This document shows, one piece after another, positions 52,315 through 63,163 of a DNA stretch of 64,000 bases (the stretch's first letter is position 1; every line of letters begins with the position of its first letter). Location: positions 57,892 to 121,891 of the forward strand of contig PDHQ01000023.1 in the NCBI GenBank assembly GCA_003339415.1. Reading direction: 5' to 3'. The DNA comes from Ophiocordyceps camponoti-saundersi (nom. inval.). Its lineage: Eukaryota > Ascomycota > Sordariomycetes > Hypocreales > Ophiocordycipitaceae. The notes beneath the pieces were generated by a model. The model saw nothing but the letters and a program-made list of their open reading frames with translations. It ran no database searches and was not told the origin of the DNA. The position numbers were made by a program, and so were the translations under genes.

Positions 52315-54014
52315 TTCCAGCTCAGGCTCTCGGCTTGGACTTGGAGTATATCTGTGATGTTTGTTGGAGGCGACGACGCGCGGAGAGGCTCCCCGTAAGC
52401 GCGCGCTCTGTCGGAGCGGTCCAATGAATGGTCCGTGTCGTACCGTAACCTACCTGCATAGTACACACAGGGAGGCTGAGGATGCAACGTCATTGCTGCC
52501 TACCTATCTGTGTGTATGCGTGTAAAATTCATTCTGGGTATGTTGAACAACTATATATCAACCTGGATCTGATGGAGACGTCGACTGTGTGCGTGAAGAT
52601 TTGACACGGCTAGGCCAGTGGATATCAAAGGGGGATGGTACAGTGCCATCTGGGTGATTGTTTGACTGTCTGACCAGTCGAGGCCGTTACACGACTACCT
52701 GAACTGGCCTGGCAGAAGAAGTCGAGCAGACTTATGCCGGAGTAGGTAGGTAGTGCTTGGACTATTCTTTTGGGTATGAATGTGATGATGATGTGTATGT
52801 GAGTATGTATGTAGTATGTATGTACGGATACAGTGGTGCCGACCACATCATCCAAAAGAGCACTGCTTCTTCGCCGGAAGAATAGAGGCATTGGTTGCTC
52901 AACAGGTGAATCAAGAAGAGAGTCGCGGCTAATAAAGTTGTCTTCGATCTTCGTATCCGTACATGTGTGATAACGTCTATGTCAGCTGATGGCATGGTTA
53001 GGTACGAGGCTGATGAGACATGTGGTGATCCTTGACGAGGGAGAGATGCGGGCGAACCGAGGACAGTGTGGTGATGCAGCCACACACGGCCATTTTCCAA
53101 GACAATCGTCGGCGATTGCACAGTTGCAGCTGAGATACATCGGCACGGCCTGTCGACCGTGGGGTCGGAGCCAAGCGGAGTGGCCCAGCGGTTCTCACTC
53201 TTGGGAGAGCAAAAGGACCTGTAAGGATTTGATGTGCGCCTACGATGCATGTTGGTATGTATGTACATATATGAGCATGTACTTGCGACAATTTTGCCCA
53301 GAAACAAGACAATCAACCATCTTCCACGCTTCATGCATGCAGGTGCCCATTGGGACGTGCAGAGACAGCCCCAGAGACTCGGTCACTCAATGTAAGAGGC
53401 GGGGGCGTCGATGGCCTCACTTGGACCTTGAGGTATCTTTTTCATCATCATTTTTATTGGCTGTCTGTTTGTCTGTCCGTTTGTCTATCCCAGCTTCTCT
53501 TTCTTCTCACCTCGTTTTGGCCTTGATTCTCGAGTAGGATCAGGGAAAAGGGGGAGAAGGAAGAAGAAGAACAGACGGAGACAGAGAGAGACAGAGACAG
53601 AGACAGGCCAGTATATGTACATACATTATATGCTCCAAAACTCCCCCGGATCAACCAACAGCCACCGAGCGCAGCCACGAGACGCAGAGCCCGAGACAAG
53701 CGTGGAAGGCGTCCGAGGAGGGGGGAAAGAGGAGGGGGGGGGAGGGGAGAAACGGACGGGAAGGAACGAAAAGAAAAAACGAGGTTGAGAGAGAAGGAAA
53801 AAGAAACAACGACAGGAAAAAACAAGCAAGAACGAAGGAGGGAAAAACGAAACAATTCATTTGTCGTCGGCGTTTGTGTCCTTCGCCGACTGCTTCTTCT
53901 TCGAGAAGAGAGAGAGGGTTAGCAGGGTCTGACAGATTGATCAAGGCGAAGCTCGCCACCATGGAGGCTATCGACTCGCTTCATCGACGCTGACGAGATT
54001 CCCCCATCTTGCCC
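52315..54014. other. gene-poor intergenic region
   Basis: About 1.7 kb. GTATGT-type repeats (52795-52825), GA tracts (53570-53605) and G-rich patches (53715-53755). Open frames exist on both strands but show no recognisable protein features. Confidence 0.5.
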
Positions 54015-54746
54015 ATGGACGGCATCGGTAGCGGCGGCGGCTGCGACGACGACGACGATTGGCAGAAGAAAAATGACGCCATCATCCTTCCCGCCCCGAC
54101 CGATCATAATGACAGACTCGTCTTCGAATCGCCCATCGGCCACCATCTGGTCAGCATGCAGACAGATCGTGACTCCATCATGGCTGCTGCTCGAATGCGA
54201 ATGCGACAAAAATTAGCGCGACGACGTGAAGCGCCCCCTGCTCGAATCCCGAAGCCGTTGCCAGCTTTTCGACATCATGGTAACAACAATGATATGATAC
54301 GTTCCGGAGAAAAAAAGACTTCATATTCGCCCTCGTTCGAAATGGACGTCGATGGCCATTCTTCATGTCTACCGCCCATCACCCCTGCTTCCACCACTAC
54401 CACCACCACCACCAACATCATCACCAACGACACGCCTCCTACTATCGAAGCAGACGAGGGCTACTGCGATGATGACCCCATCGCCCATTTGACCCCAGCC
54501 ATGGAGTATCACTCTCTCAGCGCCAGGAGCCTTTTGAACTTTCGAACCTCGACAGAAGCCGCCCTTCAGTGTGCTACCGTCGTCCAGAAGCGGCCGAGGA
54601 TGCGGCGAAGAAGACACAAGAAGCCGGAGACGAGGCAATCTCCTCTTCCTCCTCCAGCTCCACCACCTCCTCCTCTCCTTTCTCCTCCTCCTCCTCCTCC
54701 TCCCGCCGATATATTCAAGACACAATTCCCCTCTCTCGGGTCTTGA
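54015..54746 (+). CDS. hypothetical disordered protein
   Basis: A single frame of 243 aa from the ATG at 54015 (an upstream TTG is not a start). It begins MDGIGSGGGCDDDDDWQKKN, continues with a more ordered-looking LVFESPIGHHLVSMQTDRDS and MAAARMRMRQKLARRREAPP, then Thr-rich, acidic (EADEGYCDDD), Arg/Lys-rich (RPRMRRRRHKK) and poly-Pro segments, ending TQFPSLGS. Amino-acid use is consistent with a fungal nuclear or regulatory protein, but no family was recognised and the Pro/Ser end may reflect CTCCTC repeats. It could be partly leader sequence or have unseen introns. Confidence 0.45.
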   Translation: MDGIGSGGGCDDDDDWQKKNDAIILPAPTDHNDRLVFESPIGHHLVSMQTDRDSIMAAARMRMRQKLARRREAPPARIPKPLPAFRHHGNNNDMIRSGEKKTSYSPSFEMDVDGHSSCLPPITPASTTTTTTTNIITNDTPPTIEADEGYCDDDPIAHLTPAMEYHSLSARSLLNFRTSTEAALQCATVVQKRPRMRRRRHKKPETRQSPLPPPAPPPPPLLSPPPPPPPADIFKTQFPSLGS

Positions 54747-56065
54747 TGCCAGACAAATACCCTTGTTTCTTCTTTTTCCTCCTACTCCTCTATTACTACT
54801 CTGTCGTTGCAAGGGAAAGAAAAATCCCCGAAACATAACTCACCCTTGCTCCCTCGCCATACTATCTACCTACCCCTCCCGAACAGCAGCAGCATCTCCG
54901 GTGCAACGCATTGGTGGCGGCAAAGTAAACAGTGTTTTGCGCGTCTCCTTTTCGGGGCCGGGCGGAGAAGCTGGTATGTGCGATCCAGTGGAGACGAGCC
55001 GATCCACCATGGACGAAACGTCGGGATGAGGGACGTGCGCCTCGCAGGGCTTTCCTTGGCTTCAGACAACGACGACCGGCACGCGGATGATACTCGGCCC
55101 AGGACAATGGCCATGTGCTTTTCGTTGGCTTGGCGATGGCCATCTACTGACGATACAGACGGACAAGCAGACGGGCAGACAGGCAGACAGACATACTACA
55201 GACATTGCAACTAAGTATGTGTGCACGAGACACGTGGGATTGCTTGGCTGGGCCGTCAACAAGGGAAAAGGGAAAAAAAAAAAGACGGAGAAAAAACCTA
55301 GCTGTCAAAAAGCACTTCGGACGACAACGAACAGACAGCCAGGCAGACAGACAACAGGCACACGCGCGCACACACACACACACACACAAGGCTGGCGGCT
55401 GTCTGGACCTGTCCGGTTGGACCTCAAGGTTTCGCCATCCTATCCACCGCAACCCACTTGTCCTTGCTTCTCGACTCGCCGGTCGGCAGAAAGGCTAATC
55501 ATGAGCTCTGCCGCTTGGGGAAGCGGCCTCTCAGCCCTCTTTTCTGTGTCTTCTTTCTTCCCCGACCCACCACGATGGAATGCTTCGCCGCCCATTCCAA
55601 CTGCTGTAGAATAACATGGTTGCCCCGTTGCCGCCCGGACATCTCTATGGACCGTTATACCATGCCCTAGCCTTTGTCGCGAGGTCGACACCTCGTCTTC
55701 CCGTCACGGAATCGAGCCTTGTGGAGTTCTGACAGCTCTGTCTCTGTCTTCCTCTCTCTCTCTCTCTCTCTCTCCTTTCTGTCGCCGCCTCGCCTCACCA
55801 CACCCCCCCTTTTCCCAGAGAGAGCTCTCCACCTTACGACACTTCTTCTCATCCTCCCAATCTCTCCTTTGCTCCAAACTCGTCTCTGCACCGCATGGCC
55901 TGAAGGGGGCCGGCGCCCCTCGTGTTACCCTCTCACTCTCTCACTCAGTCATTCTCTCTCTCTTTCTCTCTCTCTCTCTTTCTCTTTCACTCCCCCCCTC
56001 TCCTCCTCTCGATCTCTCCCTCTCTCTGCCTGCCTCGATCGATCGATAAGACACATCTGTCCGTC
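54747..56065. promoter_or_regulatory. wetA upstream region with three CATTCY elements
   Basis: The region before wetA carries CA and CT repeats (55372-55388, 55753-55772, 55949-55990). CATTCC (55593-55598), its complement GGAATG (55577-55582) and CATTCT (55950-55955) match the AbaA response element known from Aspergillus. Whether they function here is an inference. Confidence 0.4.
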
Positions 56066-57118
56066 ATGGCCTTTTGGACGATGCCCTTCCGGCCTGACGC
56101 CGTCGATGGTGGCAGCAGAGATGGCAGCTTCTACTGGCAGGACCTCGATGGCGGGCCCGGGGCGGGCGACATGTCGAACGACTTCTTCGGCCAGTTCGTC
56201 GACCTCGACGCCGAGGGCCCGCCGCCGTCGACGGGCGATGGCTTCATGTCCGGACCCGGGGACTCGCTCTTCCTCATGGACGAGCCACAGCATCGCGTCT
56301 CGGACAGCACTGGATCGTCGGGCGTTTCCACCGCCGACGAGCTCGACTTTCTCTCCAGCAGCTCCCATGTCGGGCCTGCCATCAGCCACGAGATCGACCC
56401 CCGCGAGCTGGCCCTCGGCGCCGATCCCCTGACGGTCCCGCCTCCGCGCGCCTCCATGTCCGAGACGGACCTTTCGCGCCTCGAGGGCATCTCGCTCGAC
56501 TCGCCAGAGAAAGCGGCTGCCGCTGCCGCTGCTGCCGCCGCTGCCGCCGCCGCCGTCGTTGGCGTCAACAACGGTCCTGCTGCACACCAGCACGTCGCTG
56601 CCTCGGCCTCGGTCGCCGCGCCTGTTTCCGACCCATGCGATCCGTCCTCGCCGACGCCGCCCAGCACGGCGGTTCGCAAACCTAACAAGTTCGTCGAAGC
56701 CCTCTCGTCGACGATCCGCAAGGCCACGACGCTCCGAAAGACGCGGAAACCTTTACCTGGGCAGAGAGACGGTTCGCCGACGCTTGAACAACAGCAGCAG
56801 CATCAACAAGAGCAGCAGCAACCACAGCAGCAGCAGCAGCAGCAGCTCAAGCCTCCGAAGCAGAGACGCGGCCGAACGAGGGCCGTCACTCACGGCGACG
56901 TGCCGCATTCGCCCCCGATGCAACATCCCGACGACCCACAGTTCATCAACGGTTTTTGCGAAGACCCCTTCCACGACGGGGGCCAGCTTCCGCCGCCGCC
57001 GCCTTTGAGCACGTCTTCGATGCCCTACTATGGCCAGGCGGGCATCGCTACTCCACTCGAGTCTCCCGGCGTTAAGAGCGAACCGGGGCAGTTCATGCCG
57101 ATGGCGGGCGGGCCTCAT

Positions 57119-57150
<32 letters not shown>

Positions 57151-57885
57151 TCACCATCATCAACAACACCATCAACATCCACAACAACCGCCGCCGCCGC
57201 CTGATCAGATGCTGTTACCGGATCAATGGGCCGGAGCCCCGCCGCCGCATGAATACGTGACGGCTCAGGAGGCGGCGTGGTGGGATATGGGGATGCTCCC
57301 GCCCGGCCCGGGCGAGGGCGAGTTCGCCAGCCACCACCGCAGCGTCAACATGGCCAGCCACGCGCAGCACTCGGGGCTCCCGTACGAGTACGCGCCCATG
57401 GCCGATGCGGGACTCATGATCCACATGCCGCAGCCGCGTCCGTCGGTGGCGGGCGACCTGACGGTCAGCGCGCAAACCTATCTCCCTCCTCCGCCTCCGC
57501 CTCCGCCTCCTCACCAACTGCCGCCGGCGCAAGGCAAAGGGCCGGCATCGGAGCGGCAGCATCGTCCTCCGCGAGCCAAGTCTTCGGGTGCGCGGCACAT
57601 GTCGTGCTCGCCCGTGCGCAAGCAGCGAGGGCCTTCGGCGTCTCCCAACCCCGGCCAGTCATCGGCGCCTCGGTCGCGCCACAGCTCGGGAGCGTCAGTG
57701 TCGTCGGTCCGGAGCGCCTCGGGTCGGCTCCCTGCCAGCATGCCGGGCACGCCTTGCAGCGTACGCAAGAGGCGATCGCGCGACGTCAGCAGCGCCGGCG
57801 GGTCCTTCAGCGGCGAAAGCGGAGCAGGACTCGCAGTCGGGGGACTCGGACTCGGCGACGGCATCGGGCTCGGCATCGGTGGTCT

Positions 57886-57916
<31 letters not shown>

Positions 57917-58117
57917 ATCGGTTTCGTCAACTTTACGCCCAACGACGGGTCGCTGCTGATGACGGGCGTGGCGCCTAGCGGAAGCTCCAAGACGAAAGCG
58001 AGACGGGAAAAGGAGGCTCAGGAGAGGAGGAGAAGGCTGAGCGAGGCGGCGCTCAAGGCCGTTGCTGCGGCTGGAGGGGACGTTGACAAGTTATTGGAGC
58101 AGGGGTTTGCTTTTTGA
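56066..58117 (+). CDS. wetA: conidial development regulator WetA
   Basis: A single exon of 683 aa. The C-terminus is diagnostic: GFVNFTPNDGSLLMTGVAPS, GSSKTKARREKEAQERRRRL and SEAALKAVAAAGGDVDKLLE, the conserved ESC1/WetA region. The N-terminus MAFWTMPFRPDAVDGG with SFYWQD, DMSNDFFGQFVDLD also fits the sordariomycete protein. Between them lie Ala, Gln, His and Pro runs and the basic KPNKFVEALSSTIRKATTLR. WetA acts last in the BrlA-AbaA-WetA cascade, controlling spore wall maturation and metabolic shutdown in conidia. The frame is open 48 codons upstream to an ATG at 55922, but those residues come from the CT-rich leader; the ATG at 56066 starts the conserved N-terminus. Confidence 0.9.
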
Positions 58118-58949
58118 TTCATTTTCTTCTACTTCTTCTCTTCCAGCACGGACGGGACGGTACTCGCCAGCCAGGACGACGACGAAAGCGAGCGAGACGT
58201 CGAGCCCAGCCATTTTTTTTCTCTCTCTTTTTTTCTTCTATTGCTGTCTTCTTCTTCTTCTTCGTCGCAACGCCAGCGAAAACGAGATGGGCGCGGGATG
58301 GATGTGAAAAAGGGATATCCGGCTTTCATTTGACTTTCCTTTGTCTACTGCTTTTTTTTCTTCGGCCTACTCTTCTTCATCTCATTGAAGTGCGTGTTTC
58401 TTTTTTTTTTCCTTCTCTCTCCCTTCTCCCTCCCCCCTTTTTTTTCATCTTATATCCGTCTGGGCATTTTTCTTTCTTCTCTTTCTTCCCTCAGACAATT
58501 TCTCTCTCCTCCCCCCCCCTTTTTTTTCTTCACTTCTTTCTCTTCGTTTCAGGGGTTGAAAAGGGGAAAGGGGAAAGGGAGGGAACCTAATAGTGTGTTT
58601 GTACATCTATATACCATTTTTCTTTCTTCGGGTTCTCTGAAAGGAGGGGAAGGGATATTAGGCGGCGTCATTTGGATGTGGTGGGCGTTGATGGGGTAGA
58701 GGAGGAGGAAAGGAGGGGGAAGAGGAAGAGGAAGAGGTAGGGTGAGGAAAGGGGGGGCGGTGGGAAAGAACTTGGCTGGCGTCGTCGGATGGAAACAGGA
58801 ATCTATCTGTCTTGTCTTCTTGATTTTGGGGATTCCTTTAGCCTGGACTTTTTTGGGTGACCCTACATTGTCATTGGGGGTTCTTATAGATGAATCTGAG
58901 TGGCTTTGCGGAGATGGGAGTGTTGCGTGTATTGATCTGTGATGATGAC

Positions 58950-58984
<35 letters not shown>

Positions 58985-59541
58985 TGAGAGGGTGACGTAG
59001 GTTGTGTTTGATGGACTTGGCTGTATAAGTTCGATGCTTAACGATGCTGTGTTCGGTTCGATATTTTATGTATGATGGTGTTCTTCAAGGTAGGGGTGCT
59101 CTCTATGCCTTGTAGTTTACTGTTGGCTTAGAAGGTTGTGGGCAGTTTTGTGAACTTGTTCTCACCTGTGATGCTTTACTTGCGTTTTGTGGACGGCAGT
59201 GTCCTGGTAGTTGTTTACGTGGGCTTCTCTTTAGGTGCTTCTTTCAAGTGCTGACCTTTATATAGCGCTCTCAATACGGTAAGTCCTTGTGAATATTCAT
59301 TCTACCTTCTTCTTACACGATATGAGAAAAGAGAGAGTATTAAGAGAGGAAGTAGTGATTTAGGAGAGAGAGGCTAGTACTTTAAAATAGAAAATTAAAA
59401 AAAGGGACAAGATGAAAAATTAACGAGGAAAAGACATAGTAGGATTAAAGAAGAAAAAGAAAGAAACTAAAGAAGGAAAAGAGAGGGGGGAAAAAGGAGG
59501 GAAAAGAAGAGCAAGGGAGATTAAGAAAATTAAGTCGAGGC
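58118..59541. other. wetA 3' region, no gene seen
   Basis: About 1.4 kb of T/C-rich then GA-rich sequence with a (TG)n repeat at 58951-58980. No supported coding region. Confidence 0.5.
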
Positions 59542-59546
59542 AAAAA
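59542..59546 (-). terminator. Pol III terminator of tRNA-Ser
   Basis: A T5 run on the minus strand begins 3 nt past the tRNA 3' end. Confidence 0.7.
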
Positions 59547-59548
59547 GC

Positions 59549-59656
59549 CGACAGAGACAGGATTCGAACCTGCGAGGCCGAAACCATAGGTTATCGACGG
59601 TTGAAAACTATGTTTTCCGTTCAAGACCTACCCATTAACCACTCTGGCACTCTGCC
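59549..59656 (-). tRNA. tRNA-Ser(UGA), intron-containing
   Basis: The acceptor stem GGCAGAG pairs with CTCTGTC (one G:U), with discriminator G at 59549. The D-arm region is CCAGAGTGGTTAATGG, the anticodon stem is TAGGT/ACCTA with loop CTTGAA, and the anticodon TGA lies at 59623-59621. A 27-nt intron (59619-59593) follows position 37, the canonical place. The long variable arm GGTTTCGGCC and the T-arm GCAGG-TTCGAAT-CCTGT (a B box) confirm a class II tRNA; the anticodon makes it serine, reading UCA. Mature length is 81 nt before CCA. Confidence 0.92.
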
Positions 59657-60822
59657 ACATACATCCACATCATTTATCATGCTCTATATACGGAGTACTC
59701 ATAACATAATCACACCGCTTTTTTTTATGAGAAGTCTGTTCTTGCAAGATGCGCGATAGGCAATGTGAATCACTGTAATATCCATGCGCAAGAAAGAGCG
59801 GTGTCAATGTACTATGCACGTAGTTTTCTCTCATGTACGGAGTACGTACGGATATTAATACGGAGTATGCAAGTTCGCTTCAGCTAACATGACACAGCCG
59901 TCCGGATAAAAGCCGTTCAGCCTCTCAGCCTCACAGAATACCCGCTCATGAAAGACGAAGCTAGAAGCCAATCGCGAGCCGTGACTGAATGTCAAGACAG
60001 CAGTGGATCATCCGTACCCGTTTACTAGACTCACCGCTTGTCGCATTCATGCCGTTCACCCTTCAGCAAGCAATGCACAACTTCAAACTTGTAAGTAACG
60101 TAAGTAACGTACCCTACACTTCAACCCATCTCACCAACCTCAACCCGTCACAGCCATCTGCATGATATCACAGCGCTGAACCTCATCACATCCAAAACAT
60201 CACCATCACCACACCCCCATACAGATACGACTAGCTGATTATTCATATTCACCCTAATGCTATCTGTCCGTCCTCCCACGCTCTCTCAAGTCTCAGCCCC
60301 TCGACTCTCTCTCGTCCGCACTAAATACCTGCTTCTTCCCTTCTCGTGCGCGTATATACAAAGCAAATCAAGCCGAGAGCACGAGACGGAGGAGAGACAC
60401 ACACAGAGAGAGAGGCACAGATATCACATGCCATCGAAGGCTCCGCCTCAAATCAACCCAAATACAATCACATGGCCCATCTCTGACCCATGAGGAATAA
60501 GAATAGTAAATAGCCGCGACACCAAGCGCAGCGGTATCATAAGTGATAAAGAGAAAGAAAGAAAAAAAGGGGGGGGGGGGGGGATGGGGACGTGGTCGTA
60601 TCCAGCCCATACGCCATTCAAGGCTGTCGAAACCAAGTTGACGAGACATCTTTGGAGTGGTTTTTTTTTCCGTTTCGTCTTGGGTGACGAGAGAGAGGCG
60701 GCGCCCACTGGCGGTCGTATACATGTCGGCGCGTGCGTGCTCTCTCTCCAGGTCCTTTATCCTCTTCCTTCTATTCCCGCACAAGCTCCTCGTCTTTTTC
60801 GTACGACGTCTGGCAGCAAGCC
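59657..60822. other. intergenic region with clustered TACGGAGTA motifs
   Basis: This lies upstream of the tRNA and downstream of the FLC gene. TACGGAGTA occurs at 59689-59697, 59836-59844 and 59859-59867. A G14 run lies near 60569-60583. No gene was recognised. Confidence 0.5.
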
Positions 60823-63163
60823 TTACTCGTAGCCGGCTCCTCGTTGCCAGGGACTGTGTTTCGAATCGTCAGTCATTTTTAAATCCCGAAAGACTGAGAG
60901 AACAAAAAAACACTCACCTCGTCGAGTTTTGCGCCCGGTATCCCGCCGGACTCGACGTGCCCTGCGTCCGCTGACGCCCCAGCGACGACCCGGACCGGTT
61001 GTAGTTGTTGGGCGACGCCGAACGGAACGGGCTCTCCGGCCGCTGCCCGCCCGCCGGGAACAAAGGCATCGACGGATTCACGGGAGACCGCGGAGGCGCG
61101 TGCTGGTGCGCGTTGTGGAACGAGGCCTGCGACGAGTGCGACCCGCTGGCGTCTGCCCCTCCGCGTCGCCGCAGGTCGTCCGACGCCAGCGACTCGTTGT
61201 CGTCGTCGAGGTCGAGATGCACCTTGTAGCCGGCCTTGTCGCCGCGGGCCGTCGCCGCCAGCGCGTCGAGCTCCGTCGTCGTCGTCAGCTGCGTCTGCGA
61301 CTTCATAAACGAAGCCCTGTCGTCGGCCATGACCTGGTATCGCGCGTCCGGGTTCTTGCGGAAGAAGGTGACCGTCGTCGACACGATGACCATGATGAGC
61401 AGGATCAGCGAAAAGGCGGCGTTGAGCACGAAGAGGATGACGCCGACGGCGCCCACCACCAGGCTCGGCGCGCCGAAGACGTTGGAGAAGATGAGCAGGA
61501 AGATGGCGTTGAGGAAGTTGACGACGCAGATGGCAATGTTGAACGAGTTGGTGCTCTTGTCCATCCACGGCCGCAGCACCGATGCCGCGATGAGCGCCGC
61601 GGCCTCGATGATGACGAAGCCGACGGCCTGGGCCACGGCGTTGCGCTGCGACAGGGCCACGAACATGGCCTTGATGAGCATGTAGCCCAGGACCGGGGCG
61701 ATGAAGTAGTAGGCCGAGGCGCGGAACTGGATATAGAGGAACCCCCACTTGTTGAGCGCCTGCGGGTCGGAGAAGAGGATGTAGGCCGGGTTGCGGTGCA
61801 TGGTCACGGACCGGCGGGCGATGCGGATCACCTTGGCCGCGCCCCAGGCCAGCGTCAGGGCCATGCCGAAGAAGAAGAAGACGGCGAGGACGACCTCGGC
61901 CGGCGAGTCGACCTGGGTAAACTCCCAGAGGCAGAGGATGGCCATCTGGGGGAAGCCGATGAGGGCGACGCGGAAGAGGATGCCCTTGAGGACGGTGAGC
62001 CAGCCGTTGCGGAAGTCGAGGAACTTATCCTTGTCCATCCACTTGTTCTTGACGCCGAGCTCGCAGATGCCCTTGAAAGCGGCCACGGCCAGCGCGGTGA
62101 GGACGACGAAGAGGCAGAAGAAGGTCAGACCCGTCATGAAGAGGTTGGTCGTCTCGATCTTGGACCGGAAGGCGACGCGCTGGATTCCGAAGACGATGTA
62201 GGCGCCGGAGCCGGTCGTGATGTTGCTGCGACGCACCAGGCCGTGGGCGGCGGCGGTGACGGCGCGCGGCATCATGGCGGCGCCGCGCTTGAAGAGGTTG
62301 AGCCCGACGTCGGCGTACTCGAGCGACCGCTTGGCCACCTGAACGGAGACGGTAGTCAGGGAGTCGAAGATGGTCGACGGCGTGCCGCCCGTGGCGCGCT
62401 GGTACCAGGTGAAGATGTCCTGCATGAAGCCGACGCGGATGAGGCCCATGGACCACTGAAAGTCTTGGGTCCACGACTGGACGATGGGCGGCAGCGGCAC
62501 GCTCGTCAGGCCGACGATGGCCTGGGCCTGGAAGTAGCCGAAGAGGGAGAGGGAATTGGCGGCGACGTGGGCGGCCGCGTTGGAGTGGCCCAGGCCGTTG
62601 ACGACGGCCGAGGCCATGAGGGCGAGGCCGGCGATGATGGCCGTGGCCCACTTGACGCCGATGAGGTCGACCGTCTTGCCGTTGGAGATGTCGGCCTCGA
62701 CGCAGGCGACGCTCTCGCCCGTGGCCGTCAGGTTGACGTAGACGCGGACGGTGGCGTCGAGGTCGGGAATGTTGTAGGCGATGGCGGGAATGCGCTGGGC
62801 GGCGTCCTTGCCGACCGGTAGGTTGAAGCCAAAGGGAATCTTGCCTGCCACCATGGGACACAGGCCGGCGAGGTTCATGTCGCAGGGGTTGAGCGTCATG
62901 CGGATGAACTGGTAGCCGTAGGCCGAGATGGCCAGGTCGAAGATGACCTTGCCCTGGACCGACGACGTGGCCACCATGTTGACGCTGGCCGAGTTGTTGT
63001 TTGGCGTGTAGACGACGTTGAACAGGGAGGCGGAGAAGCTCGAGTCCTGCTGACAGGTGTTTAGGGAGTTGGACATGAGCAGCCTCTCGCCGGCCACGGG
63101 CGACAGCAGCGTCGCCAGGGAGGCGACGAGGAGCAGCGGTGCCCTCAGAAACGACCGCATCAT
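60823..63163 (-). CDS. FLC/TRP-like polytopic membrane protein
   Basis: Exons 63163-60918 and 60853-60823 encode 758 aa. The 64-nt terminal intron (GTGAGT..CAG, phase 2) adds SPWQRGAGYE; without it the frame would stop right at the donor. A signal peptide (FLRAPLLLVASLATLLSPVAG) precedes an ML-like lumenal domain with paired cysteines (NTCQQD, NPCDMNLAGLCP) and several N-glycosylation sites. About nine or ten hydrophobic segments span residues 170-600, including FMTGLTFFCLFVVLTALAVA and VVLAVFFFFGMALTLAWGAA, followed by a Ser/Pro/Arg-rich cytoplasmic tail. This is the layout of the yeast Flc1-3 and TRP-like Pkd2 group, ER or plasma-membrane proteins linked to FAD or haem transport, calcium and wall integrity. 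The exact substrate is unresolved. Confidence 0.9.

Noticed and set aside
52989..53537. 182-codon frame between AIM24 and the hypothetical protein
   Set aside because: No domain, mixed composition and overlapping frames on both strands; treated as chance.
55922..56065. 48-residue N-terminal extension of WetA
   Set aside because: Encoded by a CT repeat (Ser/Leu/Phe); the conserved WetA start begins at the next ATG.
60929..62821. 630-codon plus-strand frame opposite the FLC gene
   Set aside because: The composition (Gly, Arg, Glu, Asp, His, Val) is that of an antisense shadow of a GC-rich third-position exon; the minus strand gives a convincing membrane protein.
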